Assembly (NCBI GenBank): GCA_026119935.1
Contig: JALRMH010000045.1
Span: 1-64,000, forward strand
Reading direction: 5' to 3'
Origin: Endothia cerciana
Taxonomy: Eukaryota > Ascomycota > Sordariomycetes > Diaporthales > Cryphonectriaceae
DNA length: 64,000 nt
Both the position numbers and the translations under genes were made by a program. Shown here in pieces: positions 44,449-53,643 of the stretch (position 1 is the first letter of the stretch; each line of letters begins with the position of its first letter). The notes beneath the pieces were generated by a model. It saw nothing but the letters and a program-made list of their open reading frames with translations. It was not told the origin of the DNA and ran no database searches.

Positions 44449-44805
44449 CTCGCGGACCCATCGGCATACGCGACCAGGAGGGAATGGACAAGGAGAAGCA
44501 TATGAAGACGAAGACGAAGACGAAGACGAAGAAGACGATATGCTTTTGGTTGGGAGGTGGGGTCCCGGAGAGTCTTATTTCTGGGCGCGAGTTGGGTACC
44601 AAGCAGAGAGATGAAGAATCCGAGACCACCTGTGGCGAGGCTGTCATCCTCCTGGCCAACGTGGTCGCACCCACCCGCCCGCTGTACCCCGCCAAGCCCA
44701 TGGTGATGTCAGTGGGTTCCGCTGGCAACCCTGGCACCGTTAGCCCTGGCCTGGCCCCCTAACAGTAGGCCCTGGCCCGAAGGGCTGCCGCCAGGGCAGA
44801 TCTAC
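44449..44805. other. Intergenic with GAAGAC repeat
   Basis: Upstream of the hydrolase gene. A GAAGAC hexamer repeat occurs at about 44503-44536. Ends at the TA duplication of the transposon. No gene. Confidence 0.6.
44503..44536. repeat. GAAGAC hexanucleotide repeat
   Basis: About five copies of GAAGAC, the last with an inserted GAA, in the 5' leader region of the minus-strand hydrolase gene. Confidence 0.85.
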
Positions 44806-44807
44806 TA

Positions 44808-46171
44808 CAGTGGGGGGACAAAAATACCGATCCCCGGCGCGTAGTTTCGCGACACTCCACATTCCTACCAACCCTCTCTTTTACAACAAACAGCTACAGA
44901 AAGTCGCCCCACGCCTCCTAGAGCTCCTAAAAAGCATTACTCTCCTCATACGAGGACGAGGATTGCAACGGAGTTTGATTTAGGCCAAACCAAGCGCTCG
45001 TTATTCGCTAAATACAGCTGTCCCGAAGGCTCTGTGTCTGGCATCGTGTCGCGTTACCATGTTCAAAAGTCAGGTCGAAGTATGCTAGGCCGTAGACGTT
45101 CTAAATCTATCACAAATAAACAATTCAAGTATATCATCGATATCATTGATCGACGGCCTTTCTCTACAGGCGACGATATTATTCGAAAAGTATGGTTGAT
45201 GTGTTGTGAGAGGACACTGAAAAGGAAGCTTACTGCTAAGGGCATCTTACACTTAAAAGCACTTCGACGTCTAGCACTTACCTCTACTTTTATCGCAGCT
45301 CGGCTTGCACATGCTTATTTGCTTATTAGCAAGCCGGCTTCTTTTTAGTAATGTGTTATTTAGACTGGCGAGATGTTAATTTAATATAGCTGAAGCGATA
45401 GAGTACTGATAGTTTGGTGCTGCCAAGTATGATTTTCTACTCTTCATATTAATTACTCTAGCTCACTTAATATTCATTTTTAAAACGAACGCCTTGATAT
45501 AAAGAATGTTTAACTAAAGCAGACTTTAAGTTATTATGGTCAGATGTTCTAGGCAGGCTTTGATTACACACGACGTACTGCCTTTACACTATTACTCGGC
45601 AATCCAGCGGTATGACTGCACATTGAATACTCGCCGTATATCAAGAGCACCTCCTTACTATCGTTATCGTCGAGCCTGGATCAATCTCCCTTCAAGATAA
45701 CGCCGGTACACATACGGCGAGTATTGTGGAAGAGTGGCTGTCGGAATCTTGTTCTGAAAATGGGATGTCGATGATAATAGAATATCTACCTAGAAGTCCT
45801 GATTTGAATGCGATCGAAAATATATGGAAATCCTTAAGGGAGAGATCGAGAAAAGGTATCCAGAGCTGAAGAGCCTTCCAAAGAACGAGACTTCTAGACG
45901 ACGTCTTATACAAGCTGCATTCGACGTGTGGAAAAATCATATAAAAGAAGATATCTGGGAAGTCCTCGCTCTGAGCATGACGCGATGTTTACAAGCTGTG
46001 ATCGACGCATAGGGTTGGTATACAAAATGTTAAACTTGCACCTAAAGTACTACTCTTTAATGTACCTACATATGATTTCTCTATAGAGTTTGAGCAATGT
46101 AAAATGTTTTATGACTTATTGAAGTAGAGTGGTGAATACTAGGGATTTTGGTGGTTTTGTCCACCGACTTG
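44808..46171 (+). mobile_element. Decayed Tc1/mariner-type transposon
   Basis: 1.36-kb DNA transposon. Its left end begins CAGTGGGGGGACAAAAAT at 44808. The right end, read inward from 46171, begins CAAGTCGGTGGACAAAAC and matches over roughly 28 positions with scattered changes. A TA dinucleotide flanks each end (44806-44807 and 46172-46173), the target duplication expected for Tc1/mariner. Inside lies a broken transposase. The interior is clearly AT-richer than the GC-rich flanks, consistent with decay such as repeat-induced point mutation, though some terminal changes are transversions. It separates the hydrolase gene from the thymine-salvage pair. Confidence 0.85.
44890..46012 (+). pseudogene. 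Broken Tc1/mariner DDE transposase
   Basis: Remains of a DDE transposase. The N-terminal part (about 44930-45345) reads as a helix-turn-helix DNA-binding region, with TEFDLGQTKRSLFAKYSCPE and a GRRRSKSIT linker, then a segment ending ARLAHAYLLISK and a stop. The central part, where the first catalytic Asp is expected, is too decayed to follow. The second catalytic region is visible as QDNAGTHTASIVEEWL at about 45692-45739. The third is SPDLNAIENIWKSL at about 45797-45838. A one-base shift just after this moves the frame to EIEKRYPELKSLPKNETSRR, which runs to a stop at 46012. Stops plus a frameshift mean it is not functional. Confidence 0.85.
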
Positions 46172-46173
46172 TA

Positions 46174-46598
46174 CATACCATGTACTGTACGTATCTCGGC
46201 CGAGGTTGAGAGAAAGGGAGGGCGACGATCAGGGCCCACCTCGACATTTACAAATATCATGTAGAGAGGGAGAGAGAGAGAGAGAGAGAGAGGGTGCTGC
46301 CAACCCTGCCTCACGAGATGACGAGTTGGCAGATGGGTGTTCCATTTTATCTCATGTATTCTTTGTCGTCCATCATCATCATTGATGACGTGTTGAATAT
46401 GGGGGAACCCCGAGGACCCCCGAGAACACTACACGCCCCAGCTGGATCTCAGGAGAGCCTCAAGGCGGGTCGGCTAGGTGGGAAGCCGGACCGGGTCGAA
46501 CGGCCGTGTAGCACCTCAACGGGTCCCGACCCTAACCTTGCGACGGTTGTCGCCGCGTCCAAGGGGTGGATGGATGGACGGACGGACGGATCGGCCCC
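46174..46598. other. Intergenic with GA tract
   Basis: Lies between the transposon and the end of the decarboxylase-like gene. Contains a GA tract at 46270-46292. No gene. Confidence 0.6.
46270..46292. repeat. (GA)n microsatellite
   Basis: About 11 GA units in intergenic DNA. Confidence 0.9.
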
Positions 46599-47753
46599 TC
46601 ACTCCCCGTACAGCCTCAGCACCCTCACGGCATTCCCGCCCATCACCCCCGCGGCCTCCTCCGACCCCTCGCCGAGCGCCTTGTTCACCGCCTCGGCGTT
46701 CAGCCCCACGCTCTCCCACGCGCCGTCCTCGTCGCCGCCCAGCGGCGGGAAGAAGGGGTGGTCCGTCCCGAACATCAGCCTGTCCGCGCCGCCGGCGGCG
46801 TCGATGGCGCCCCTGAGCCCGACGTCGGAGTAGATGACGGCGTCCAGGTAGACCTGGGACCGCAGCACGTCCCACACCGTCCGCCGCCCGGCGGGCACCC
46901 TCCCCTCCCGCACGAGGTGGCCGTCGTGCCGGACGCAGCTCTCGATGCGGCCCGCGAGGAACGGCAGCGTGCCGCCGCTGTGGGCGAGGATCATGCGCAG
47001 GCCCGGGACGGCGTCGAAGACCCCCGCGAGGTACATGCGCGCGACGGCGATGGTCGTCTCCACCGGGAAGCCCAGCGCGAGCGGGAGCACGTGGCCGTAC
47101 TCCCCGGCGGCCCCGCGCGGGCCCCAGACCTCGTTGGGCAGGCCGTAGTGCGGGTGCAGGAAGACGGCCAGGCCCGCACCCGCCAGCGCCCCGAGGACGG
47201 GCAGCAGCGCCGGGTCGTCCAGCCCGGCGCCCAGCCCGGAGGTGCCGAGGATCACGCCGCGGCAGTACCGGAGGGTGCCGAGGTGGGCGATGGCGGCCTG
47301 GACGGCGGCGGGCGGCGCGGTCAGGGGCAGCGTGCCGAAGAAGTAGAGGCGGCCCGGGTGTGCGGCGCACATGGCGCTGAACTCGGCGTTGACGGACTCG
47401 GCGACGCGGCCGGACTCGGACGGCCCCAGGAAGTCGAGCCACGGGTTGGCGAGGGAGAGGACGGAGATGTCGATGCCGTGGGTGTCCATGAAGTGCATCT
47501 TCTGGGCGAGGGACGAGTAGTGCCTGGTGAGCGGCCGCCCCGGCGGCCTGGCCGAGGCGCCCGCGCCGGCGAGGGACGGCACCTCGGCCTCGAGGAGGAT
47601 GAGGCGCGGGTCCGGGGAGCTGGGGAACGTCCGGACCATGGGGATCGTGGACCGGGAGCTGAGTATATCGACATAGGAGGGAGGGTACATGTGCGTGTGG
47701 ATGTCGACCACCCTGGCAGGTCTTGCTGCAGGGGGCGGACCCGGACCGGCCAT
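46599..47753 (-). CDS. ACMSD-family amidohydrolase, probable isoorotate (5-carboxyuracil) decarboxylase
   Basis: Metal-dependent decarboxylase of the ACMSD/amidohydrolase_2 family. Single exon, 384 aa from the ATG at 47753 (MAGPGPPPAARPARVVDIHT). The metal site shows as DIHTHMYPPSY (His19, His21), FLHPHYGLPNEVWGP (His200, His202), LAHSGG (His258) and FGTDHPFF (Asp331). The HxHMYPPSY start and the HPHYGLPNEVWGPRG block resemble fungal isoorotate decarboxylases, which release CO2 from 5-carboxyuracil to give uracil. The substrate assignment rests on this likeness plus the divergent thymine 7-hydroxylase neighbour, whose product is that acid. Other ACMSD relatives with other substrates are the alternative. 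Codons end almost only in G/C. Confidence 0.8.
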   Translation of the reverse strand: MAGPGPPPAARPARVVDIHTHMYPPSYVDILSSRSTIPMVRTFPSSPDPRLILLEAEVPSLAGAGASARPPGRPLTRHYSSLAQKMHFMDTHGIDISVLSLANPWLDFLGPSESGRVAESVNAEFSAMCAAHPGRLYFFGTLPLTAPPAAVQAAIAHLGTLRYCRGVILGTSGLGAGLDDPALLPVLGALAGAGLAVFLHPHYGLPNEVWGPRGAAGEYGHVLPLALGFPVETTIAVARMYLAGVFDAVPGLRMILAHSGGTLPFLAGRIESCVRHDGHLVREGRVPAGRRTVWDVLRSQVYLDAVIYSDVGLRGAIDAAGGADRLMFGTDHPFFPPLGGDEDGAWESVGLNAEAVNKALGEGSEEAAGVMGGNAVRVLRLYGE

Positions 47754-48386
47754 TGCTGAGACGAGACCCGGAGGTCTAAGTAGGGCTCGTGGGAGTATCA
47801 GCCGGTAGGAGGGGGAGGGAAGGAAGAAAGGAAGAAGGAAAGAAAAAAACACAAGATATCGTAGGTTCCGTGTGGGGGGGGGGGGAGGTTAGTATTATTC
47901 CCCCGCTCCAGGGGCCGCTGCCGGGATATATATATATAAGACTATATATTTACAGTACCCCGCCGGGCCGCCACCCTCCTCCTCCCTTCACGCCCCGCGG
48001 CACCCCACAGCTCTGTGGCAGTGGGAACGGCAGCTTATCTCGGGGGTGGTGGTCAGTCGAGGCCTGACGATGCTTATCAGGCTGCCTGTTAATCCCCTCT
48101 GCCCCGCCGGGCACATATCAGAACGTGTCAGGCTATATCGATTGGGCCGGGCTGGCCTCTTGGCCCCAGGTGGGCAATAACTAACGTAACTATCTACTTT
48201 GACAGTACTAGTACATCTCTTCTATGAAATGCACTTGGAATAAGCCGGAGCTGCCCGCCCTCGGCGCCATATCTAATATAAATCGCCGCCGCCATATCTC
48301 GCTCCTGGGGCCTCGCTGCGTCCCCAGGACTCTATCTCTTCAGATCACCCAACGAGTGCCTCTTAACCTCTGGTCCTCTCACCGCC

Positions 48387-48457
<71 letters not shown>

Positions 48458-48474
48458 CGATACAGCGCATCAAG
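47754..48474. promoter_or_regulatory. Shared promoter of the thymine-salvage pair
   Basis: 720 bp between the divergent decarboxylase-like gene and thymine 7-hydroxylase. It holds a run of about 12 G at 47874-47885, a TATATATATA stretch at 47928-47937 and a 62-bp CT tract at 48394-48455 that ends 19 bp before the hydroxylase ATG. Shared control of both genes is inferred from the arrangement only. Confidence 0.55.
48394..48455. repeat. (CT)n microsatellite, 62 bp
   Basis: Longest dinucleotide tract in the window, about 31 CT units, in the 5' leader of the thymine 7-hydroxylase gene. Confidence 0.97.
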
Positions 48475-49686
48475 ATGGAGAAGGCTGCCGTTGACGACCA
48501 GGGACTCATGATCCCGGTGAGTGAGCCAGCCTCGAGGTCCCAGCACCTCACCCTTCCCCCCCCCCCCCGACGGGATAAGTATCGGACTGAGACGCGCCCT
48601 CCCCCCTCCCCGTGCTAGCTCATCGACTTCTCCAAGTTCCTCAACGGCTCCCCGGCGCAGCGCAAGGAGACGGCAGGCGCCATCCTCCGGGGCTTCCAGA
48701 CGGCCGGGTTCATCTACCTGAGCAACCTGCCCATCACGCCCGAGACCCGGAGGCGCGTGTTCGACGCCTCGGCCGGCTTCTTCAACAAGCTCAGCCTGGA
48801 GGAGAAGCTCGCGCTCGGGTGGACCACCCCGGAGGCCAACAGGGGCTACTCGGCCCCCGGGCGGGAGAAGGTCACCCAGCTGACCGATGCCGGCGAGGTC
48901 GCCAGGCTCAAGGAGGGCAGCCCGGACATCAAGGAGAGCTTCGAGATCGGCCGCGAGGCCGACCCGGACTTCGCCAACGAGTGGCCCGACGAGCGCGCCC
49001 TGCCCGCGGTCGCTGGGTTCCGCGACACCATGCTGGACTTCTTCGGCCGGTGCAGGGACATCCACGTCGAGGTGATGCGCGCCATCGCCGTCGGCATCGG
49101 CCTGGAGGACGAGGGCTACTTCGACGGCTTCGTCGGCGACGGCGACAACACCCTGCGGCTGCTCCACTACCCGGCCGTCAGGAGCGAGGTCTTCAGGGCC
49201 AACCCCGACCAGGTGCGGGCCGGCGCCCACTCGGACTACGGGAGCATCACCCTGCTGTTCCAGGACGGCGCCGGCGGGCTGCAGGTGCAGGCCCCCAGCG
49301 GCCAGTTCGTGGACGCCACGCCCATCGAGGACACGTGCGTCGTGAACGCGGGGGACCTGCTGGCGAGGTGGAGCAACGACACCATCAAGAGCACCATCCA
49401 CAGGGTCGTCGAGCCGCCCAGCCAGGCCGCCGAGCACCCGGCGCGGTACTCCATCGCGTGGGTGGCCCCTTTTTCATGATCCCAGCGTAGACTTACGGAA
49501 GGAGAAAAAAGGAAGAAAAAAAAGGACTGACTGGCTGACTGACTGGCAACCAGATACTTCTGCAACCCCAACTTCAAGAGCCTGATCGAGGCCATCCCTG
49601 GGACGTACGCGGCGGAGACGGACAAGAAGTATGAGGCCGTCAACACCGGCCAGTACCTCGTGAAGCGCCTCGCCGCGACGTACTGA
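48475..49686 (+). CDS. Thymine 7-hydroxylase (2-oxoglutarate/Fe(II) dioxygenase)
   Basis: Oxidises the methyl group of thymine in three steps, through 5-hydroxymethyl- and 5-formyluracil, to 5-carboxyuracil. Exons are 48475-48516 (MEKAAVDDQGLMIP), 48619-49457 and 49554-49686, giving 337 aa. I recognise close likeness to the Neurospora enzyme throughout, notably GWTTPEANRGYSAPGREKV, SPDIKESFEIGRE, WSNDTIKSTIHRVVEPP and PGTYAAE near the end. The facial triad is visible as His218-x-Asp220 (AHSDYGSITLLFQD) and His275. The 2-oxoglutarate-binding RxS is Arg290/Ser292 in ARYSIAYFCNPN, which spans the second intron. The last exon ends LVKRLAATY. Donors GTGAGT and GTGGGT, acceptors TGCTAG and AACCAG. 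Very high G/C at third codon positions. Divergent neighbour of the isoorotate-decarboxylase-like gene, the next step of the pathway. Confidence 0.96.
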
Positions 49687-50421
49687 GGTGGGTGGGTTAT
49701 ATGTCCCCTCCCCCCGAGGACCGTGTCCCAGGTCTGGGGTCTAGCAGCCTTCAGGATGGCCAACCCGCACGATATGTTGGCCGTATCAGACTGGCCTGCG
49801 GGTCCCGGGGCTGGCAATCCTACTCGGGATCAGGTGCTTGGGAGGGAGGCAATGTGGGAGAACCTAGAGCGTGCGGGCTGGCCACTTCTTTCCAACGCCG
49901 AGCACTCCCGCCTTAATATCAAAATGGCCCATGCAGCGCGAGAGCATCACTGCCCACCGTCCCGATGCTTCTGCTGGTGGGGGGAGGGGGGAGGGCAATC
50001 CTATGTACATAATTTCTTTCTCCTAGTATGCGACACCCAAAAATCCAGTGTACGATCCGACCTGGTCTCGCAGACGCGCCGCCCTCCGGCGCACACTTTT
50101 GCCACAGCAACAACCCGTGATATATCCGTAGGCAGTCAAAGGAAGTCCAGGCATCCAAGGCCACGCTGAGAGCTGATGGTGAAATACCTGAATGCAGCAG
50201 CCGTGCGAGGTGCGCCGACCTGGCGCCCGGAGGACGGACCGCCGGGGCCAGGCCTGGCTTACATAAGCACGTCAAAGCCTCATCAAGGGCCGCGCCGCCA
50301 CTCGGCCTTTCCAAAACTTCATCCCCCCAGCACACAATTTTCGGCGAACCGGAGGACCCCTCTTTCCCCGACAGAGCACTCCAACACCAGGCGCCGTCCC
50401 CTCACAACAACGCACGTCAAC
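49687..50421. other. Intergenic before the J-domain gene
   Basis: 735 bp between two plus-strand genes. An in-frame upstream extension of the J-domain ORF covers its end but looks like leader sequence. Nothing else seen. Confidence 0.55.
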
Positions 50422-51303
50422 ATGAGCGACACGGCAGCGGCGTTAAACGTGCTGCTCGCGGCCGCCAGGGACGCCGCCGCGCGCGGCGCCGACTACTACG
50501 CCCTGCTGGACCTGGACCCCGGCGGCGACGGCAACGGCGAGCCCCTCACGCGCGAGTCCGTCCAGCGCGCCTGGCGCAAGCGCTCGCTCCGCTACCACCC
50601 GGACAAGGCGGGCGCGGCCTTCGACAGGGAGAGGTGGGAGGAGTTCGGGCTGGCCCGCGACATCCTCGCGTCGGGCGAGGCGCGGGCCGCGTACGACGGC
50701 GCGCGGTCCGCGCAGCTGCAGAGGCAGAGGGAGCGGGACCTCATGAGCGCGAAGCAGCGGCGGTTCGCGGAGGAGCTGGAGAGGGCCGAGGGCCGGGGCC
50801 GGAGGGCCGCCGAGGAGGAGAGGGGGCGGAGGGCCGCCGAGGAGCTGGAGAGGGGCCGCCAGGCGGCGCAGGGCCGGGCGTACGTGGAGGAGCGGAAGAG
50901 GAGGCTGGCAGAGGCGGAGGGGAGGGAGCGGGAGAGGGAGCGGAGGGAGGACGACGCGAGGGATGACCGGATCCGGGAGCTGGAGGAGAGGATCGCGGAG
51001 AAGGCCAGGCGGAAGGCGGGGAGGAAGGCAAAGAGGGAGGGGGGGAGGAGCGGTGTGGCCGTCGGCGCCGGCGCCGAGATGGTGTCCGGGCCACCGCCTG
51101 CGCCTGCGCCTGCGCCTGCGCCTGCGCCTGTGCCCAGGCCGGCCGAGCAGAAAACGGCACCCGCCCCGGCCACCACGGACGTGCAGATGTCGGACGACCC
51201 AGTTAATTTCTGGGAAGCGCAGTGGCCCAGGACGAAGGCGAGGCTGCTGGCTGCGCAGGAAACGAAGGAGCGCCGGGCGAGAGAGGCGCAGACAGCGGCC
51301 TGA
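50422..51303 (+). CDS. J-domain protein, possibly Cwc23/DNAJC17-like
   Basis: Hsp70 co-chaperone. Single exon, 293 aa from ATG 50422 (MSDTAAALNVLLAAARDAAA). The J domain starts at about residue 24 (DYYALLDLDP), with an insert in the first loop (GGDGNGEPLTRE), then VQRAWRKRSLRYHPDKAG carrying the essential HPD. GLARDILASGEARAAYD ends it near residue 92. A long, highly charged Arg/Glu helix follows to about 215, then an Ala-Pro repeat (PAPAPAPAP near 230). The C-terminal motif is DPVNFWEAQWPRTKARLL. The short N-terminal J domain plus charged helix resembles spliceosome-associated Cwc23/DNAJC17, but I see no clear RRM, so that link is tentative. An earlier in-frame start near 50176 exists but lacks homology. 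Confidence 0.8.
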   Translation: MSDTAAALNVLLAAARDAAARGADYYALLDLDPGGDGNGEPLTRESVQRAWRKRSLRYHPDKAGAAFDRERWEEFGLARDILASGEARAAYDGARSAQLQRQRERDLMSAKQRRFAEELERAEGRGRRAAEEERGRRAAEELERGRQAAQGRAYVEERKRRLAEAEGRERERERREDDARDDRIRELEERIAEKARRKAGRKAKREGGRSGVAVGAGAEMVSGPPPAPAPAPAPAPVPRPAEQKTAPAPATTDVQMSDDPVNFWEAQWPRTKARLLAAQETKERRAREAQTAA

Positions 51304-51647
51304 GCCGGGTCAGCGTGGTCTGCTACCCCTTCCCATGATACCCAGATAGATCACCCAAACGTCAATGGTGAGCCCTGTTGGGCATCTCAGCACACGGACG
51401 TGGAGGAATGTGGAAAGTCGAGGGGTTCAGTTGTGCATGTGGCCTTGGAGATCAAACTCGGGACGGCGCGGATACCCTCCCCTCCTCCCTCCCCTCTTCC
51501 CCGCCGAACGATACAGATTCCCCTGGCCACGGTGCAGTAGGGCTTCCAAGTGATCCTGCGGCACACGCTCACCAGGGAGCAGGATTTTTCGGACAGTTTT
51601 AGGGCGTGGGGTCGTTATTTGAACTGAGATTCCCAGGGCTCTCATGG
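51304..51647. other. Convergent intergenic region
   Basis: 3' ends of the J-domain gene and IBA57. Nothing recognisable. Confidence 0.6.
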
Positions 51648-52916
51648 CTAGCTGTGTCCACTGTTCTCCTCACCCAGCCTCCGTCTCAGCCACTCCGGCA
51701 CGAAAGCCTTGACCTTGACGCTGAAGCCGCCTGCGCCGTCCCCGTCAGCCTCCTGTCTCATCACAAACTCGTCCGCAGGACTGTAGCCCGCAGCAGCCGT
51801 CTCGCCCGGCAGGACCACGCCCGTCATGATCTCGAGCCGGCACAGCGCCAGCCCGACATTGCCGACGCCCCTCAGCCACTTGCCGGCGCTGCGCCCCTTC
51901 TTCTCCAGCCGCCCGATGCTCGTATCCGCCGGTATCGAGGACGCGTCCACGGCCCCGTCAGGCCTGTACTCGAGGCCTTGCGGGGCCCGCCCCCCCTCGT
52001 ACACCACGACCGGCAGCACCCGCTTCCTCACCACGCCCCTGTGCTTCGTCCTGATCGTCAGCTCCTGCCCCACATAACAGCCCTTCCTGAAGTCCACCCC
52101 CCCCATGACGTCCAGGTTCCCCTCGAGCGGCAGCGCCGCCTCCCGTAGCAGCTCCCGCTGGCCCTCGGGCACGCCGTGCAGGTACCGGCGCACGCGGTAC
52201 ACGTCCTCGTCCAGGTCCCTCTCCAGGTCCACCAGCGGCTCCCGGCCCCCCGCCGTGACCATCCTCCACCCGAGCCCCGGCGCGCGCGGGTCGCGCATGT
52301 GCACGAACCGGTGGTGGTCCTCGGCGCCCCGGCCCGCCGCGTCCAGCGCCGCGCGGCCGTCGTCGTCCCACCCGTGCCACACGGTAGCCTCGCCGGGCTC
52401 CAGCAGGCGGACGGCGAACTTGGCGCGCAGCTTGTACCGCCTGATGTGCCTCTCCAGGCGGGCGGCCTCGCCGGCGTCGACCTCGACCAGAAAGCTCTCG
52501 CCGGGCCCCGCGGCCTCCGGGCTGCTGCTGCCGCCGCCGCGGCCGTCGGGGTAGATGAAGACGTCGTACAGCACGCGCCCCGTGGCTGTCAGGAAGGCGC
52601 TGTAGAAGCCGTCCGTGCGGATCTTGTTGCCGCCGCCGCCGCCGCCGCCGCCGGGCTGCTGCGGGGCGAGGATGTTCTGCGTGATGACGCCCTGGAGGAA
52701 CTTTGGCGCGTCGGGCCCCGAGACGGAGACCAGCCGCCGGGAGGAGAGCGCGACGAGGCCCGAGGGCGGTGGCGGCGATGCTGGTGCCGCGCGGCATGTG
52801 GTGGACGAGAACATTCGGCGAGGCGCGGCGGCCTGCGACCGGCAGCTCGCGCACACGAAAACCGACGGCGCCGGGCGCGCGAGGCGGCCTGTCAGGGCCT
52901 TTCTGCTCGGGCGCAT
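51648..52916 (-). CDS. IBA57: Mitochondrial iron-sulphur assembly protein Iba57 (CAF17)
   Basis: Folate-binding-fold protein of the mitochondrial matrix that works with Isa1/Isa2 to make [4Fe-4S] clusters for aconitase and lipoate synthase. Single exon, 422 aa. The ATG at 52916 gives an Arg-rich presequence (MRPSRKALTGRLARPAPSVF). The longer frame starting at 53162 would bury it and is less likely. The fold starts LVALSSRRLVSVSGPDAPKF with LQGVITQNI. A poly-Gly insert near residue 90 comes from a GCC/GGC repeat (52628-52654). The family hallmark KGCYVGQE, with its conserved Cys, is at residues 278-285, followed by LTIRTKHRGVVRKR. The C-terminus WLRRRLGEENSGHS is unremarkable. Strong G/C codon bias. 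Confidence 0.95.
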   Translation of the reverse strand: MRPSRKALTGRLARPAPSVFVCASCRSQAAAPRRMFSSTTCRAAPASPPPPSGLVALSSRRLVSVSGPDAPKFLQGVITQNILAPQQPGGGGGGGGNKIRTDGFYSAFLTATGRVLYDVFIYPDGRGGGSSSPEAAGPGESFLVEVDAGEAARLERHIRRYKLRAKFAVRLLEPGEATVWHGWDDDGRAALDAAGRGAEDHHRFVHMRDPRAPGLGWRMVTAGGREPLVDLERDLDEDVYRVRRYLHGVPEGQRELLREAALPLEGNLDVMGGVDFRKGCYVGQELTIRTKHRGVVRKRVLPVVVYEGGRAPQGLEYRPDGAVDASSIPADTSIGRLEKKGRSAGKWLRGVGNVGLALCRLEIMTGVVLPGETAAAGYSPADEFVMRQEADGDGAGGFSVKVKAFVPEWLRRRLGEENSGHS

Positions 52917-53643
52917 CCTTGTGTGTGGGAGGTGAGAGCTCTGAGGTGCGTACGGATTTCGAGTTTGTTGGTGCTGAGTTATTCTATCATGTTCACTTCG
53001 ACGATGAAGTTGGGATGACGTCGCAGCAGCCGGAGCCTCCGGAGTTGCCGATGCCCGGTCACGGCGACAAGGGGCTGCCACCTCCTCTGCCACCTCTGCC
53101 ACCGCTACAGATACAAAACCTCCCATGAGCCTGCCAGATAAAGTAACTCTGTCGAAATTCAAAATAAAGGTAGTAGAAAAAGAAGAGGAAAAAAGGAACC
53201 AAACCTTTTGTCAACACAAGAAACATTTCTTGATATACGAAACATTCATGAATACAGGTACATCTGTCGAGACTCCAAGGCTGGGTGGGTGGGCTTGGAG
53301 AACATTACTATCACAAGACTGTCCATGTCCCAGGGCCTGACTAAGTCTTTGCACTTAGAGAGGGGTCATGGCTCATGGAACATATGCTAACAAGGGCAAC
53401 GGGAAGATATCCAGGCAGGGCATGTTTGCAAAAGGCGCAAGGGAGATACGTTGCTTCAGGGCATCAGGATAGTAGCCATAACTCGAGCTATGTAACCATG
53501 TATGAGGCATCTGACGTCCTACCCTTCCGGTCAACCGCTTTCCTACGCCCTCCTGCGCTCCCGACCATTAGATTGACGTCGGATCTTGAATTGACAGTCT
53601 CGTGGTCTGCTATCATAATCCTTTGTTCTCCTCGGTCTCCAGT
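52917..53643. other. Intergenic, IBA57 promoter
   Basis: 727 bp between the starts and ends of minus-strand genes. AT-richer at 53140-53250. No gene supported. Confidence 0.6.

Noticed and set aside
46566..47759. 397-codon open frame antisense to the decarboxylase-like gene
   Set aside because: Composed of Arg/Gly/His/Pro-rich filler typical of antisense frames in GC-rich genes. The minus strand carries conserved metal ligands.
50176..50421. In-frame N-terminal extension of the J-domain protein
   Set aside because: The extension has no family likeness, and the ATG at 50422 sits at the position expected for the short region before the J domain.
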